Assembly (NCBI RefSeq): GCF_003313325.1
Contig: NZ_QMHQ01000001.1
Location: 1,505,140-1,569,139, forward strand
Origin: Pedobacter namyangjuensis
Lineage (GTDB): Bacteria > Bacteroidota > Bacteroidia > Sphingobacteriales > Sphingobacteriaceae
Direction of reading: 5' to 3'
Length of the DNA: 64,000 nt
Shown piece after piece: positions 26,962 through 34,731 of the stretch. A model generated the notes under the pieces. That model searched no databases. It saw only the letters and a list, made by a program, of their open reading frames with translations, and had not been told where the DNA came from. Each line of letters opens with the position of its first letter. Positions within the stretch are counted from its first letter, which is position 1. A program made the position numbers and the translations under genes.

Positions 26962-28320
26962 ATGGCAAAAGTTTTATTCAAACAGTGGGGTCCATTTGCG
27001 GTTTTAATGACAGTTGCAATTACTGCATTATTTGTTCCTTTATCTGCTAACTTCGATAATGGAAACTATAATGCCGCCGATATCGCATTTATTTTAATTG
27101 CTACTGCGTTGGTATTCTTAATGACTCCAGGACTTGCGTTTTTTTATGGTGGTATGGTGCACCGTAAAAACGTATTATCAACAATGATCAAAAGTGTGGT
27201 TGCAGCTGGGGTAATTACTGTTTTATGGATTGTTGTAGGTTTCAGTTTAGCTTTTGGCGAAAGCTGGAACGGATTTATTGGCGATCCGAGAACATTTCTG
27301 TTTTTTCAAGGCGTAAACTCTGGTCCGGCTTGGGGCACTATTCCACTTTCCTTATTTGCGGTATTTCAATTAATGTTTGCCATTATTACGCCAGGTTTGG
27401 TGGTAGGTGCGGTGGCAGAACGTATAAAATTCACATCTTACATTTTGTTTATCGTGCTGTTTGCCATTTTTGTGTATTCTCCATTAGCCCACATGACTTG
27501 GTCGCCAGAAGGAATATTATTAAAAATGGGTGTAATAGATTTTGCTGGTGGTACAGTAGTTCATATTTCTGCGGGTATGGCCGCTTTGGCTGGTGCATTG
27601 GTATTAAAGCGAAGAAAATCTCACTTAGAGCATAAAGAAGTTCCGCCGGCTAACATCCCTTATGTATTAATTGGCACCGGTTTGTTATGGTTTGGTTGGT
27701 TTGGTTTTAACGCTGGTTCGGCCTTAGGTGCAAACAGTTTGGCAGTTTCGGCATTTTTAACTACAAATACTGCCGCAGGTGCTGCGGGTTTATCTTGGAT
27801 GTTTTTTGATGTGGCGAGAGGTAAAAAGCCATCGGTTTTGGGCTTTTGCATAGGTGCGGTTGTAGGTTTGGTGGCTATTACACCAGGTGCGGGTTTTGTT
27901 AGTATTCCTTCTAGTATTTTTATTGGTGCCTTTGCAGCCGTAGTTTCTAATTTAGCTGTTTCTTGGAAACAAAAAACCAGTCTTGACGATACGTTGGACG
28001 TGTTTCCTTGTCACGGTGTTGGGGGCATAGTGGGTATGTTGTTAACGGGCGTCTTTTCCACTAAAACCGTAAACCCACTTGGAACCGACGGTTTGCTGTA
28101 TGGTGGCACAGAATTTTTTATTAATCAATTAAAAGGAGCGGTGCTTGTAATCGTCTTTAGTTTTGTGGTTTCTTATTTAATCTTCAAACTCATCAATTTG
28201 TTCCAACCAATTCGCGTAACTGCAGAAGAGGAGGAAGAAGGACTAGATGCTTCGCAACATAATGAGAAATACTCTCAGGGCACACTGATAGTTGCAGGTC
28301 AGGAAGTAGAAAACAAATAA
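26962..28320 (+). CDS. amtB: Ammonium transporter
   Basis: Inner-membrane Amt/Rh-family channel for ammonium/ammonia uptake. The 452-residue protein has about eleven hydrophobic segments. The twin pore histidines are present in GGTVVHISAGMAALAGAL and VFPCHGVGGIVGMLLTG; DIAFILIATALVFLMTPGLAFFYGGMV is the family's N-terminal signature. The C-terminal tail EEEEGLDASQHNEKYSQG matches the conserved regulatory tail (EGLD.S.HGE) that contacts PII proteins. No glnK (PII) gene is adjacent, unlike the usual glnK-amtB arrangement. A bidirectional terminator follows. Confidence 0.95.
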   Translation: MAKVLFKQWGPFAVLMTVAITALFVPLSANFDNGNYNAADIAFILIATALVFLMTPGLAFFYGGMVHRKNVLSTMIKSVVAAGVITVLWIVVGFSLAFGESWNGFIGDPRTFLFFQGVNSGPAWGTIPLSLFAVFQLMFAIITPGLVVGAVAERIKFTSYILFIVLFAIFVYSPLAHMTWSPEGILLKMGVIDFAGGTVVHISAGMAALAGALVLKRRKSHLEHKEVPPANIPYVLIGTGLLWFGWFGFNAGSALGANSLAVSAFLTTNTAAGAAGLSWMFFDVARGKKPSVLGFCIGAVVGLVAITPGAGFVSIPSSIFIGAFAAVVSNLAVSWKQKTSLDDTLDVFPCHGVGGIVGMLLTGVFSTKTVNPLGTDGLLYGGTEFFINQLKGAVLVIVFSFVVSYLIFKLINLFQPIRVTAEEEEEGLDASQHNEKYSQGTLIVAGQEVENK

Positions 28321-28360
28321 AAAAAAGCGGTTTAAGTTAACATTTAAACCGCTTTTTTTA
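28321..28360. terminator. Bidirectional terminator between amtB and the YkuK-like gene
   Basis: Stem AGCGGTTTAA / TTAAACCGCT flanked by A6 on the left and T7 on the right, so it works for both convergent genes. Confidence 0.9.
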
Positions 28361-28385
28361 AGCTTCCAGAAATAATCATGAGCAC

Positions 28386-28859
28386 TCAGTGTACCATTTT
28401 ATCTGCACAGGTGCTACTTGCAAAAGCTTCTGGTTTAGCTTTAAAAATAAAACCCATGCTTAAAATGTAACCCATTGCCTCATTAAGTGCTTTGTTGCTT
28501 TTAAACATTGGATTAGTATTGATATCTGCATGAACTTCCAGGTCAACATCATACAAATCCAGTAAATCGCAAATAGAATAAGCAGTTTCAATAGATTTTT
28601 GCACTTCTACAAGCATACGTTCTTTAATGCCCATTTTTAACGATGATCTTTCTTGGGCGATGTACATAAATCCGCCATGCTGCTCTCTAAGCAAAACAAT
28701 TACGGTTGCAAAATCAGTTAGCGCTCCTTTTACTTGAGAATCTGTGCCTATGCACACTTTTAATTTGTAGCCATTTTCAGTTTCGCGAATAATTGCACGC
28801 TCTACTTCTTCTAAGATTGGCAAATGGATCAATTCGCCACTAAATTTCTTCCAAGTCAT
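28386..28859 (-). CDS. YkuK-like (DUF458) RNase H-fold protein
   Basis: A 157-residue protein like Bacillus subtilis YkuK, a predicted RNase H-like fold of unknown substrate. GYKLKVCIGTDSQVKGALTDFATVIVLL supplies a strand with an aspartate in the TDSQ motif, and DLEVHADINTNPMFKSN carries further acidic residues at the expected second strand position. I chose the ATG at 28859 (MTWKKFSGELI) over the one eight codons upstream because the family begins with this helix; this is not certain. Confidence 0.8.
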   Translation of the reverse strand: MTWKKFSGELIHLPILEEVERAIIRETENGYKLKVCIGTDSQVKGALTDFATVIVLLREQHGGFMYIAQERSSLKMGIKERMLVEVQKSIETAYSICDLLDLYDVDLEVHADINTNPMFKSNKALNEAMGYILSMGFIFKAKPEAFASSTCADKMVH

Positions 28860-29321
28860 ACGTAATGGTGTTAAGGTTAACAACCCGTAATCAGGTTTCC
28901 TAAAAATAAAAGCTAAACATTAAATAATAGTTAATTTGCGATTGTTTATTTGTCAACATTCTTTTGGTTATCAACAAGATACGATTATTTGTCTTAAAGT
29001 AATTCTTTTAAATCCTAGGTTTTATTTGGGCGCTTGAGCGGGCTTTCCGCTGTATTCCCGATGAAAGATCGGGAGATGCTGCTCCAATCCCTAGCGCAAC
29101 ACCTTACTTAAACCCGATAATAACGAACATCCTTTTAGTGTTATATGTCGAGTAGCGGCGTAAAAAATCTACAATACCAAATATAAAAACCACCTAAGGC
29201 ACTTAATACACTTTAGATTTATTTCATCGCAATTTACTGTTGTTCGGTGGGTAATAACTTAAAATTTACTAATCATAACTTACAACTTCCAGCATTGCAC
29301 TGCCAACTCAAAACTTATATC
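28860..29321. other. Gap between the YkuK-like and helicase genes
   Basis: No gene seen. It holds a family B repeat (29028-29098), a degenerate family A end (AAACCCGATAATAACG at about 29113), and AT-rich sequence. Confidence 0.6.
29028..29098 (+). repeat. Intergenic palindromic repeat, family B (copy 1)
   Basis: Starts GGGCGCTTGAGCGGGCTTTC, has an inner hairpin CCCGAT-GAAAG-ATCGGG, and ends CCAATCCCTAGCGCA. Nearly identical to the copy at 36509-36580. Confidence 0.85.
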
Positions 29322-29329
29322 TACCTTTG
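29322..29329 (+). promoter_or_regulatory. Predicted -7 box of the DEAD-box helicase gene (leaderless)
   Basis: TACCTTTG, 4 nt before the ATG at 29334. It also rules out the upstream start at 29247. Confidence 0.65.
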
Positions 29330-29333
29330 CGCT

Positions 29334-30641
29334 ATGACGCTACAGCCCATATTAGACAACTTAAAGATTGCTGCTTTAAATGAAATGCAGGAACAAACGT
29401 TAAAAGCCACAAAAAATGGCGATGATGTGGTTGTGCTTGCACCTACCGGATCTGGTAAAACGTTGGCCTTTTTGCTGCCTGTTTTAAATAATCTAAAGCC
29501 AAACATCAAAGGAGTTCAATGTTTAATTTTGGTGCCATCCAGAGAGTTGGCCTTGCAAATAGAGCAGGTTTTTAAACAAATGGGCACCGGTTTTAAAGTC
29601 AACTGCTGTTACGGCGGTCACCCGATAAAAACCGAAAGAAATAATTTGGAGCAACCGCCAGCTGTATTAATAGGTACACCCGGCCGAATTGCTTACCACC
29701 TCCGTCACGAAAATTTTGATGAATCTTTTGCCACTACTTTAGTACTTGACGAATTTGACAAAGCATTGGAATTCGGTTTTCAGGAAGACATGTCTTACAT
29801 CATCAGAGCGCTACTTTCGGTAAAGCAACGTATTTTAACTTCGGCCACTCAAATGCCAGAGATACCTGATTTTACTGGTCTCAAAAATCAAAAAGAAATA
29901 AACTTTTTGCAGGATATAAAGGTTGCACCAGATTTGAAGCTCAAAAAAGTTCATACTACAGCCGAAGATAAATTATCAACTTTGTTTAAGCTGATTTGTA
30001 AGATTGGCAGTAAGACTACATTGATTTTTTGTAACCATAGAGAAACGGTTGATAGGATAAGCGATCTGTTGATAGACCAGGATTTGGCGCACGACATTTT
30101 TCATGGTGGAATGGAGCAAGATGAGCGTGAACGTGCCTTATTAAAATTTAGAAACGGTAGCATTAAAATTTTAATTACTACAGATTTAGCGGCCAGAGGA
30201 TTGGATATACCAGAAGTGGAGTATATAATTCATTATCAATTACCTTACACAGAAGATGCGTTTTTACACCGCAACGGACGTACAGCTCGAATGAATGCTA
30301 AAGGTACTGCCTATTTGATTTTGGCCGATGAGGAGAAATATCCGTTTTTAAAGGAGAATATTGAGGTTGAGGAGTTGCAAGGAAAGTATCAACTGCCAAA
30401 AGATAGCGAATGGCAGACTTTGTATATTAGCGCAGGAAAAAAAGACAAGGTTAATAAAATTGATATTGTTGGTTTGCTACTTAAAAAAGGTGGTTTGCAA
30501 AAAGAAGATGTTGGTTTAATTGAGGTAAAAGACCAGGCATCGTACGTAGCCGTTAAGAGAAAACTTGCATCGCAGGTGATAAAAGCATTAGCCAACGAAA
30601 AAATAAAGAATAAAAAAGTTAAGATAGAAACGGCAATGTAG
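29334..30641 (+). CDS. DEAD-box RNA helicase, DbpA-like, with a DEFD box
   Basis: ATP-dependent RNA helicase, probably in ribosome assembly. The 435-residue protein has Q-motif-like NEMQEQTL, Walker A APTGSGKTLAF (about residue 40), motif II DEFD in place of DEAD (VLDEFDKALE), motif III SAT, and motif VI HRNGRTAR. The C-terminal 75 residues (YISAGKKDKVNKIDIVGLLL...) match the DbpA RNA-binding domain, which targets 23S rRNA in E. coli. The DEFD variant is the only unusual catalytic feature. Translation starts at 29334, just after the -7 box. Confidence 0.9.
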   Translation: MTLQPILDNLKIAALNEMQEQTLKATKNGDDVVVLAPTGSGKTLAFLLPVLNNLKPNIKGVQCLILVPSRELALQIEQVFKQMGTGFKVNCCYGGHPIKTERNNLEQPPAVLIGTPGRIAYHLRHENFDESFATTLVLDEFDKALEFGFQEDMSYIIRALLSVKQRILTSATQMPEIPDFTGLKNQKEINFLQDIKVAPDLKLKKVHTTAEDKLSTLFKLICKIGSKTTLIFCNHRETVDRISDLLIDQDLAHDIFHGGMEQDERERALLKFRNGSIKILITTDLAARGLDIPEVEYIIHYQLPYTEDAFLHRNGRTARMNAKGTAYLILADEEKYPFLKENIEVEELQGKYQLPKDSEWQTLYISAGKKDKVNKIDIVGLLLKKGGLQKEDVGLIEVKDQASYVAVKRKLASQVIKALANEKIKNKKVKIETAM

Positions 30642-30712
30642 CTTGAGCTGAAAGGCGAAAGCATAAAGCTTGATTAGTCTAAATACTTTTTACTAACTAC
30701 TAAATACTAAGA

Positions 30713-30943
30713 ATGAGCAATAACGATATAATGAAAAAACTAAGGGTAGCACTATCCTTAAATAGCGATCAAATAATAGAAATCTGTAAACTAGTTGGCT
30801 TTACGGTAACTAAAAGCGAGTTGGGTGATATCTTTAGAAATGACGAACATCCCAACTTTAAAAAATGCGGCGACCAGATTTTACGTAATTTTTTAAATGG
30901 GCTGGTTATCTACAAACGCGGACCAAGAGAAGAGAAAAAATAA
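30713..30943 (+). CDS. DUF1456-family protein, single-repeat form
   Basis: A 76-residue protein resembling YehS/DUF1456: MSNNDIMKKLRVALSLNSDQIIEICKLVG, then VTKSELGDIFRNDEHPNFKKCGDQILRNFLNGL. Family members are usually about 150 residues with two copies of this module; here there is only one. Function unknown, cytoplasmic. It follows the DbpA-like helicase by 71 nt and may be co-transcribed. Confidence 0.75.
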   Translation: MSNNDIMKKLRVALSLNSDQIIEICKLVGFTVTKSELGDIFRNDEHPNFKKCGDQILRNFLNGLVIYKRGPREEKK

Positions 30944-30947
30944 ATTT

Positions 30948-31025
30948 GTCATTCAGAGCGAAGCGAAGAATCTATTTCAGGAATTAACAACAGATTTTTC
31001 GCTTCACTTATTACTGGAATTACGG
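30948..31025. repeat. Intergenic hairpin repeat, family C (copy 1)
   Basis: GTCATTCAGAGCGAAGCGAA...AGATTTTTCGCTTCACTT, an imperfect inverted repeat with GAAGCGAA / TTCGCTTC arms, placed between convergent genes. Confidence 0.6.
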
Positions 31026-31032
31026 TTTTGTA

Positions 31033-31416
31033 TTAATTAATATTGTATCGATGTACTTTGTTAAGCAATTTTTCGATCTTTTCTAAAAGTATGTCCATCT
31101 TGAAAGGTTTAGACATAAAATCGTCTGGAGCACATTCCATGTCCTGAACTTCCTTAAGGTCGTACAAACCAGACATCATTAAAATAGGAATGTATTTGGT
31201 ATCGTCGTGAGATTTTAATTGCGAACATACCACACGCCCGTCAATCTTGCCTAAAACAACATCCAATAAAATTAAATCGGGCTTAAATTCATCTATACTA
31301 TCAAAAATAAGCTCCGCGTCGTTTAGCGGCTCTACATCGTAACCGCCAATTTCTAAAATCAGTTGAATGGTTTCTAAAACATCATCGTCATCGTCAACAA
31401 CAAGTATCTTCTTCAT
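31033..31416 (-). CDS. Single-domain response regulator
   Basis: Receiver domain only, 127 residues: MKKILVVDDDDD supplies the acidic pocket, LILLDVVLG the phospho-acceptor aspartate (about residue 53), MMSGL the switch Ser/Thr position and SKPFKMDILLEKI the conserved lysine. There is no output domain and no histidine kinase nearby, so it probably acts by protein-protein interaction with an unlinked kinase. The frame is open upstream to 31599 but the ATG at 31416, 4 nt after a perfect -7 box, is the correct start. Confidence 0.9.
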   Translation of the reverse strand: MKKILVVDDDDDVLETIQLILEIGGYDVEPLNDAELIFDSIDEFKPDLILLDVVLGKIDGRVVCSQLKSHDDTKYIPILMMSGLYDLKEVQDMECAPDDFMSKPFKMDILLEKIEKLLNKVHRYNIN

Positions 31417-31420
31417 AGGG

Positions 31421-31428
31421 CAAATATA
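31421..31428 (-). promoter_or_regulatory. Predicted -7 box of the response regulator (leaderless)
   Basis: TATATTTG on the minus strand, 4 nt before ATG. Confidence 0.6.
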
Positions 31429-31648
31429 TAAGATTGTAATATAAATATATAACAATGGAAATTCATAACAGTTTATTTTAGTTTCAAAGTTATTTTTTAA
31501 TATGTTCGGCCACTCGTAACAAGGCTTTGGGAATAAAATCAATTCAAATTTCGAGCGTAGGTTAAGTTTCGTACTTTTACAGCTTACAACCTGAATCACT
31601 ATTGTTTGGTAGATTAATTTCCAAATTTATTTCATTCATATCCATAAA

Positions 31649-31912
31649 ATGAAACACTACACCTTACAGCTTTTAGGTTTAATCCTGTTATGCCCAGTTC
31701 TATTAGTGCAGTTTTTTAGGTCTCAGACAGCATTTTTACAGCCTTACACGCCGTATTTAACCATTGCTGGCTTGTCCCTCTTGCTAGTTAGCTTTGTTTT
31801 GAGGATGAAGACTAACGGTTTTAAACAATACAATTTTAGGCTAGGATTTTTGCTGATTTTCTTTTTATTACTTGTATTGGGTTTAGTGCTCATCTACAAA
31901 CTCACAACATAA
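31649..31912 (+). CDS. Small membrane protein, 87 residues
   Basis: Mostly hydrophobic: segments LGLILLCPVLLVQFF, YLTIAGLSLLLVSFVL and LGFLLIFFLLLVLGLVLIYKL suggest three transmembrane helices with short basic loops (RMKTNGFKQ). I do not recognise the family. It lies 68 nt before the GbsR/MarR regulator, but the regulator has its own promoter and operator, so this gene is probably a separate unit. Confidence 0.65.
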   Translation: MKHYTLQLLGLILLCPVLLVQFFRSQTAFLQPYTPYLTIAGLSLLLVSFVLRMKTNGFKQYNFRLGFLLIFFLLLVLGLVLIYKLTT

Positions 31913-31930
31913 ATCAAAAAATAATTTAAA

Positions 31931-31958
31931 TAAAGTTTCAATTATTTTTGAAAGTTTA
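31931..31958. promoter_or_regulatory. Candidate operator of the GbsR/MarR regulator (site 1)
   Basis: Inverted repeat TAAAGTTTCAA-N6-TTGAAAGTTTA (11-bp arms, one mismatch). Its right arm overlaps the -33 TTTG of the gbsR-family promoter (31947-31950), so bound protein would block polymerase. Confidence 0.65.
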
Positions 31959-31977
31959 AAAACATGTTGTACATTTG
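31947..31977 (+). promoter_or_regulatory. Promoter of the GbsR/MarR regulator (leaderless)
   Basis: Perfect Bacteroidota layout: -33 TTTG at 31947-31950, exactly 19 nt, -7 TACATTTG at 31970-31977. Only 3 nt lie between the -7 box and ATG. Confidence 0.8.
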
Positions 31978-31980
31978 ACT

Positions 31981-32484
31981 ATGGATTTTAAGGAAGCAAG
32001 AGATAAATTTGTACAAACCTGGGGCGCATTAGGCTCTCAATGGGGTATAAACAAAACTATGGCTCAAATCCATGCATTTTTAATGGTTAGTTCTACCGCT
32101 GTTTCTATGGAAGAAGTTATGGAAGAGCTAAAAATCTCCAGAGGCAACGCAAGTATGAATTTGCGAGCGTTGATGGATTGGGGAATTGTTTACAAAGAAT
32201 TTAAGGCAGGGGAGAGAAGAGAATTTTTTACCGCCGAAAAAGATTTAGACGAATTAGCTATTAAAATTGCCAAAGAACGAAGTAAACGAGAGATAAAGCC
32301 TGCGCTAAAAGTTTTAAAAGAGGTTTCTTCAATAAGTGACAATTCTTCTGCGGAGGCAAAACACTTTAAAGAACAGACTACAAAATTGTATGATTTCGTA
32401 GCAAAAACAGATACGATGATTGATAAAGTAACAGAATACAAAGACAATTGGCTAACGAAGTTGATTGTAAAAATGATGAAGTAA
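31981..32484 (+). CDS. GbsR/MarR-family transcriptional regulator
   Basis: A 167-residue winged-helix repressor of the GbsR group. It begins MDFKEARDKFVQTWGALGSQWGINKTMAQIHAFL, the family N-terminus; VSMEEVMEELKISRGNASMNLRALMDWGIV is the helix-turn-helix, followed by the wing YKEFKAGERREFFTA. Bacillus GbsR senses choline, but there are no betaine genes here. The next two genes encode paralogous membrane proteins, which are the likely targets because the same inverted repeat occurs before both the regulator and the pair. Start: the TTG at 31975 is inside the -7 box, so ATG 31981 is used. Confidence 0.88.
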   Translation: MDFKEARDKFVQTWGALGSQWGINKTMAQIHAFLMVSSTAVSMEEVMEELKISRGNASMNLRALMDWGIVYKEFKAGERREFFTAEKDLDELAIKIAKERSKREIKPALKVLKEVSSISDNSSAEAKHFKEQTTKLYDFVAKTDTMIDKVTEYKDNWLTKLIVKMMK

Positions 32485-32496
32485 AAAAATTTAATT

Positions 32497-32524
32497 ATAA
32501 GTTTCAATAATTTCTGAAAGTTTA
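32497..32524. promoter_or_regulatory. Candidate operator (site 2), before the paired membrane genes
   Basis: ATAAGTTTCAA-N6-CTGAAAGTTTA, with the same arm sequence and spacing as site 1 and starting 12 nt after the regulator's stop codon. No good -7 box follows, so transcription may come from the regulator's promoter. Confidence 0.6.
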
Positions 32525-32536
32525 AAATACAAGGTT

Positions 32537-32890
32537 ATGAATTACAATTTAATCGGTTATGGCGTCTTCACTTTAATTATTGTATTTATCATCGTGGTAG
32601 TGGGCAAAATCTGTTATAAAAACGGAAATATTTTCGTGGCATCGCTTATTCCAGATCATTTAGCGCTTTGCCAACAGATTAATAAAACCTTATTGGTGGG
32701 CTATTATTTAGTAAACATCGGCTATGCTTCAATGACTTTGGCCAGCTGGGAGCATATCATTTCCTTAGCTCGTTTGGTAGAGGTTATCGCCTTTAAAACA
32801 GCAGTTATCGTGTGTATTCTTTCTGTTTTGCACTATTTAAACATTTTCATCTTAACAACAAGCATTCAAAAATTAATAAAAACCACATAA
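32537..32890 (+). CDS. Membrane protein of a GbsR-linked paralogous pair (first)
   Basis: A 117-residue protein with three hydrophobic segments (about residues 8-25, 52-70 and 85-107). Segments INKTLLVGYYLVNIGYASMTL and LVEVIAFKTAVIVCILSVLHYLNIF align with ATNKLFETGFYLLNLGFALMIL and LVEALSYKIGGFAIYLGIMLFINLYF in the next gene, so the two are diverged duplicates. No known family recognised. Position behind a candidate operator suggests control by the upstream GbsR-like protein. Confidence 0.7.
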   Translation: MNYNLIGYGVFTLIIVFIIVVVGKICYKNGNIFVASLIPDHLALCQQINKTLLVGYYLVNIGYASMTLASWEHIISLARLVEVIAFKTAVIVCILSVLHYLNIFILTTSIQKLIKTT

Positions 32891-32902
32891 AATCTAGAAA
32901 TC

Positions 32903-33301
32903 ATGGAAGCAACAACAAAAATTTTAATCGGTTACGCAGTTTATGTTCCAATAGCTTTAGGCTTAACTTTTTACGTGTCTCGCACACTTTTCAAAAACAG
33001 TAAAATTTATATGCTCGATATTTTTAAAGGCAGAAATGAAATCGCGATAGCAACCAATAAATTATTCGAAACAGGCTTTTATTTGCTAAATTTGGGGTTT
33101 GCATTAATGATTTTAAAATTGAACCCTTACATTACAACTTATCAAAGTTTGGTAGAAGCGTTGAGCTATAAAATCGGTGGATTTGCCATATATTTAGGTA
33201 TCATGTTATTCATAAATCTCTACTTCTTTTTTAGAGGGAAAAGAAAAGCCAACCAAGGACCAAGACCTTTACCTACGCCACCAACATTTGTAGGGCAGTA
33301 A
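32903..33301 (+). CDS. Membrane protein of a GbsR-linked paralogous pair (second)
   Basis: A 132-residue paralogue of the preceding gene, with the same three-helix pattern (about residues 8-27, 56-75 and 90-112). It has an additional basic and proline-rich tail (RGKRKANQGPRPLPTPPTFVGQ) that should face the cytoplasm or periplasm, depending on topology. It starts 12 nt after the first copy, so the regulator and both membrane genes appear to be one operon. No function known to me. Homo- or hetero-oligomer formation is a reasonable guess. Confidence 0.7.
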   Translation: MEATTKILIGYAVYVPIALGLTFYVSRTLFKNSKIYMLDIFKGRNEIAIATNKLFETGFYLLNLGFALMILKLNPYITTYQSLVEALSYKIGGFAIYLGIMLFINLYFFFRGKRKANQGPRPLPTPPTFVGQ

Positions 33302-33310
33302 CTTCTAGGT

Positions 33311-33388
33311 CGTCACCCTGTCCCGTCACCCTGAATTTAGTTCAGGGTCTGAAATGCAAAACATGCTGAAATAAATTCAGCATGACGA
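33311..33388. repeat. Intergenic hairpin repeat, family C-like (copy 2)
   Basis: Two nested hairpins, CCCTGAA / TTCAGGG and CATGCTGAA / TTCAGCATG, bounded by GTCACC and GACG. It probably terminates the gbsR-membrane operon or stabilises its mRNA end. Confidence 0.6.
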
Positions 33389-33442
33389 ATTGAGTAAGAA
33401 ATTGAATTTTGAAAAACAATGGCAGTGTTTCATGGCAACTTT

Positions 33443-33545
33443 AGTCCCGCTTTCCGTTACAATCTTTTTTGTTTTCAAACCTCGTGGGTTTTTTTAAACG
33501 TACGAGGTTTGCAAAAAAGTATTTTCACTGCAATACGGGTTTATG
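33443..33545 (+). repeat. Intergenic palindromic repeat, family A (copy 5)
   Basis: AGTCCCGCTTTCCGTTACAA start, CTTTTTTG / CAAAAAAG outer arms, AAACCTCGT / ACGAGGTTT inner hairpin, end GCAATACGGGTTTATGA. It ends 30 nt before the TIGR01777 gene and would lie in its 5' leader if transcribed. Confidence 0.8.
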
Positions 33546-33574
33546 ATACAACGGCAAGTTTAAACAAAACAAAA

Positions 33575-34462
33575 ATGGAAAAGAAAATAGTAATTGCAGG
33601 TGGTACAGGCTTTATCGGTAAATACCTTGCCGAAAAGTTTAAGACGTTAGGTTATCAAGTTATTATCATCTCACGAAATAGAGCCCACATTCAGTGGGAT
33701 GATAAAGACAGAATTGAAAGTGCGCTAAATTGTGCTGAAATGCTCATTAACTTAGCTGGAAAGTCTGTTAATTGTAGGTACAACCAAAAAAACAAAGACG
33801 AGATTTTAAGTTCTAGAATAATAACCACCAAAATTTTAGGCGATGCAATTCTAAACTGCGAAAATCCGCCAGCGCTCTGGATTAATTCTAGTACAGCCAC
33901 CATTTATAGGCACGCTATGGATGAGCCGATGACGGAGAAAGAAGGCGAAATTGGGACTGGTTTTTCTGTTGATGTAGCTACCAATTGGGAAAAAGCTTTT
34001 TTCGATTTTCAGTTACCAAAAACAAGACAAATCGCTTTGCGAATGGCCATAATTTTAGGTAAAGGTGGTGGTGTAATGAAACCTTTTGTTAATCTGGTGC
34101 GTTTTGGTTTAGGTGGTAAGCAAGGTAGTGGAAAACAAATGTTCAGTTGGTTGCATGTAGAAGATTTATTCAACATCATTCTGTTTTTGCAACAGGAAAA
34201 AGAGTTAAGTGGAGTTTTTAACTGCTCTGCACCAAATCCGGTTGATAATGCTACTTTGATGAAATCGCTACGCAAAATTATGAAAGTAAGTATTGGTTTG
34301 CCATCGCCAGAATGGATGTTAAAAATGGGAGCGGTGTTAATTGGTACAGAGACAGAACTCATTTTAAAAAGCCGGTGGGTTTTACCCGACAAGCTAGAAA
34401 ATGCAGGTTATCAGTTTAAGTTTCCAACTATTAATGAAGCTTTAGAGGATATTTTAGGTTAA
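33575..34462 (+). CDS. TIGR01777-family NAD(P)-binding oxidoreductase
   Basis: An extended short-chain dehydrogenase-like protein (SDR39U1 type, in the same family as the cell-division-associated YfcH) of 295 residues. It begins MEKKIVIAGGTGFIGKYLAE with the Rossmann GGTGFIG motif. NLAGKSVNCRYNQKNKDEILSSRI is the family's second signature; INSSTATIYRH carries the serine region, and the C-terminus has SRWVLPDKLENAGYQFKFPT, typical of TIGR01777. The open frame reaches 33419 but the first 52 codons are translated repeat A sequence, so I chose the ATG at 33575. Physiological substrate unknown. Confidence 0.9.
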   Translation: MEKKIVIAGGTGFIGKYLAEKFKTLGYQVIIISRNRAHIQWDDKDRIESALNCAEMLINLAGKSVNCRYNQKNKDEILSSRIITTKILGDAILNCENPPALWINSSTATIYRHAMDEPMTEKEGEIGTGFSVDVATNWEKAFFDFQLPKTRQIALRMAIILGKGGGVMKPFVNLVRFGLGGKQGSGKQMFSWLHVEDLFNIILFLQQEKELSGVFNCSAPNPVDNATLMKSLRKIMKVSIGLPSPEWMLKMGAVLIGTETELILKSRWVLPDKLENAGYQFKFPTINEALEDILG

Positions 34463-34471
34463 AAAATCGAT

Positions 34472-34530
34472 TGTTATGCTGAGCTTGTTGAAGCATCTAA
34501 CAAAGGTCTTCGACAGGCTCAGAATGACAT
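34472..34530. repeat. Intergenic hairpin repeat, family C (copy 3)
   Basis: TGTTATGCTGAGCTTGTTGA...CTTCGACAGGCTCAGAATGACA: imperfect inverted repeat with CTGAGC / GCTCAG arms, of a type common between bacterial genes. Confidence 0.7.
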
Positions 34531-34536
34531 GACTAC

Positions 34537-34590
34537 AAAAAAAAAGCTTTGACAAAGTTCTTCGCAATCTGCTAAAACTTTGTCAAAGCT
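34537..34590 (-). terminator. Terminator of ettA, 150 nt beyond the stop codon
   Basis: Perfect 15-bp arms AGCTTTGACAAAGTT / AACTTTGTCAAAGCT around a 16-nt loop; on the minus strand it is followed by T9. It is not adjacent to ettA: a family C repeat (34618-34731) lies between. Confidence 0.85.
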
Positions 34591-34617
34591 ATATTTGGAA
34601 TACAAACAGAAAATAGA

Positions 34618-34731
34618 CCGTCGTTTCGAACGAGATTTTTCATCGAGGAGAGCTCTAATTATTAGGACTAATACAGCCTCTGCATATCCTCAATACAGAT
34701 TTCTCGTCGCTTTACTCACTCGAAATGAAGG
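34618..34731. repeat. Intergenic hairpin repeat, family C (copy 4)
   Basis: CGTCGTTTCGAACGAGATTT...AGATTTCTCGTCGCT...CACTCGAAATGAAGG: inverted repeat whose arms resemble those at 42296-42405. Confidence 0.6.

Noticed and set aside
33419..33574. 52-codon N-terminal extension of the TIGR01777 gene
   Set aside because: The extension is translated family A repeat; the Rossmann motif begins right after the ATG at 33575.
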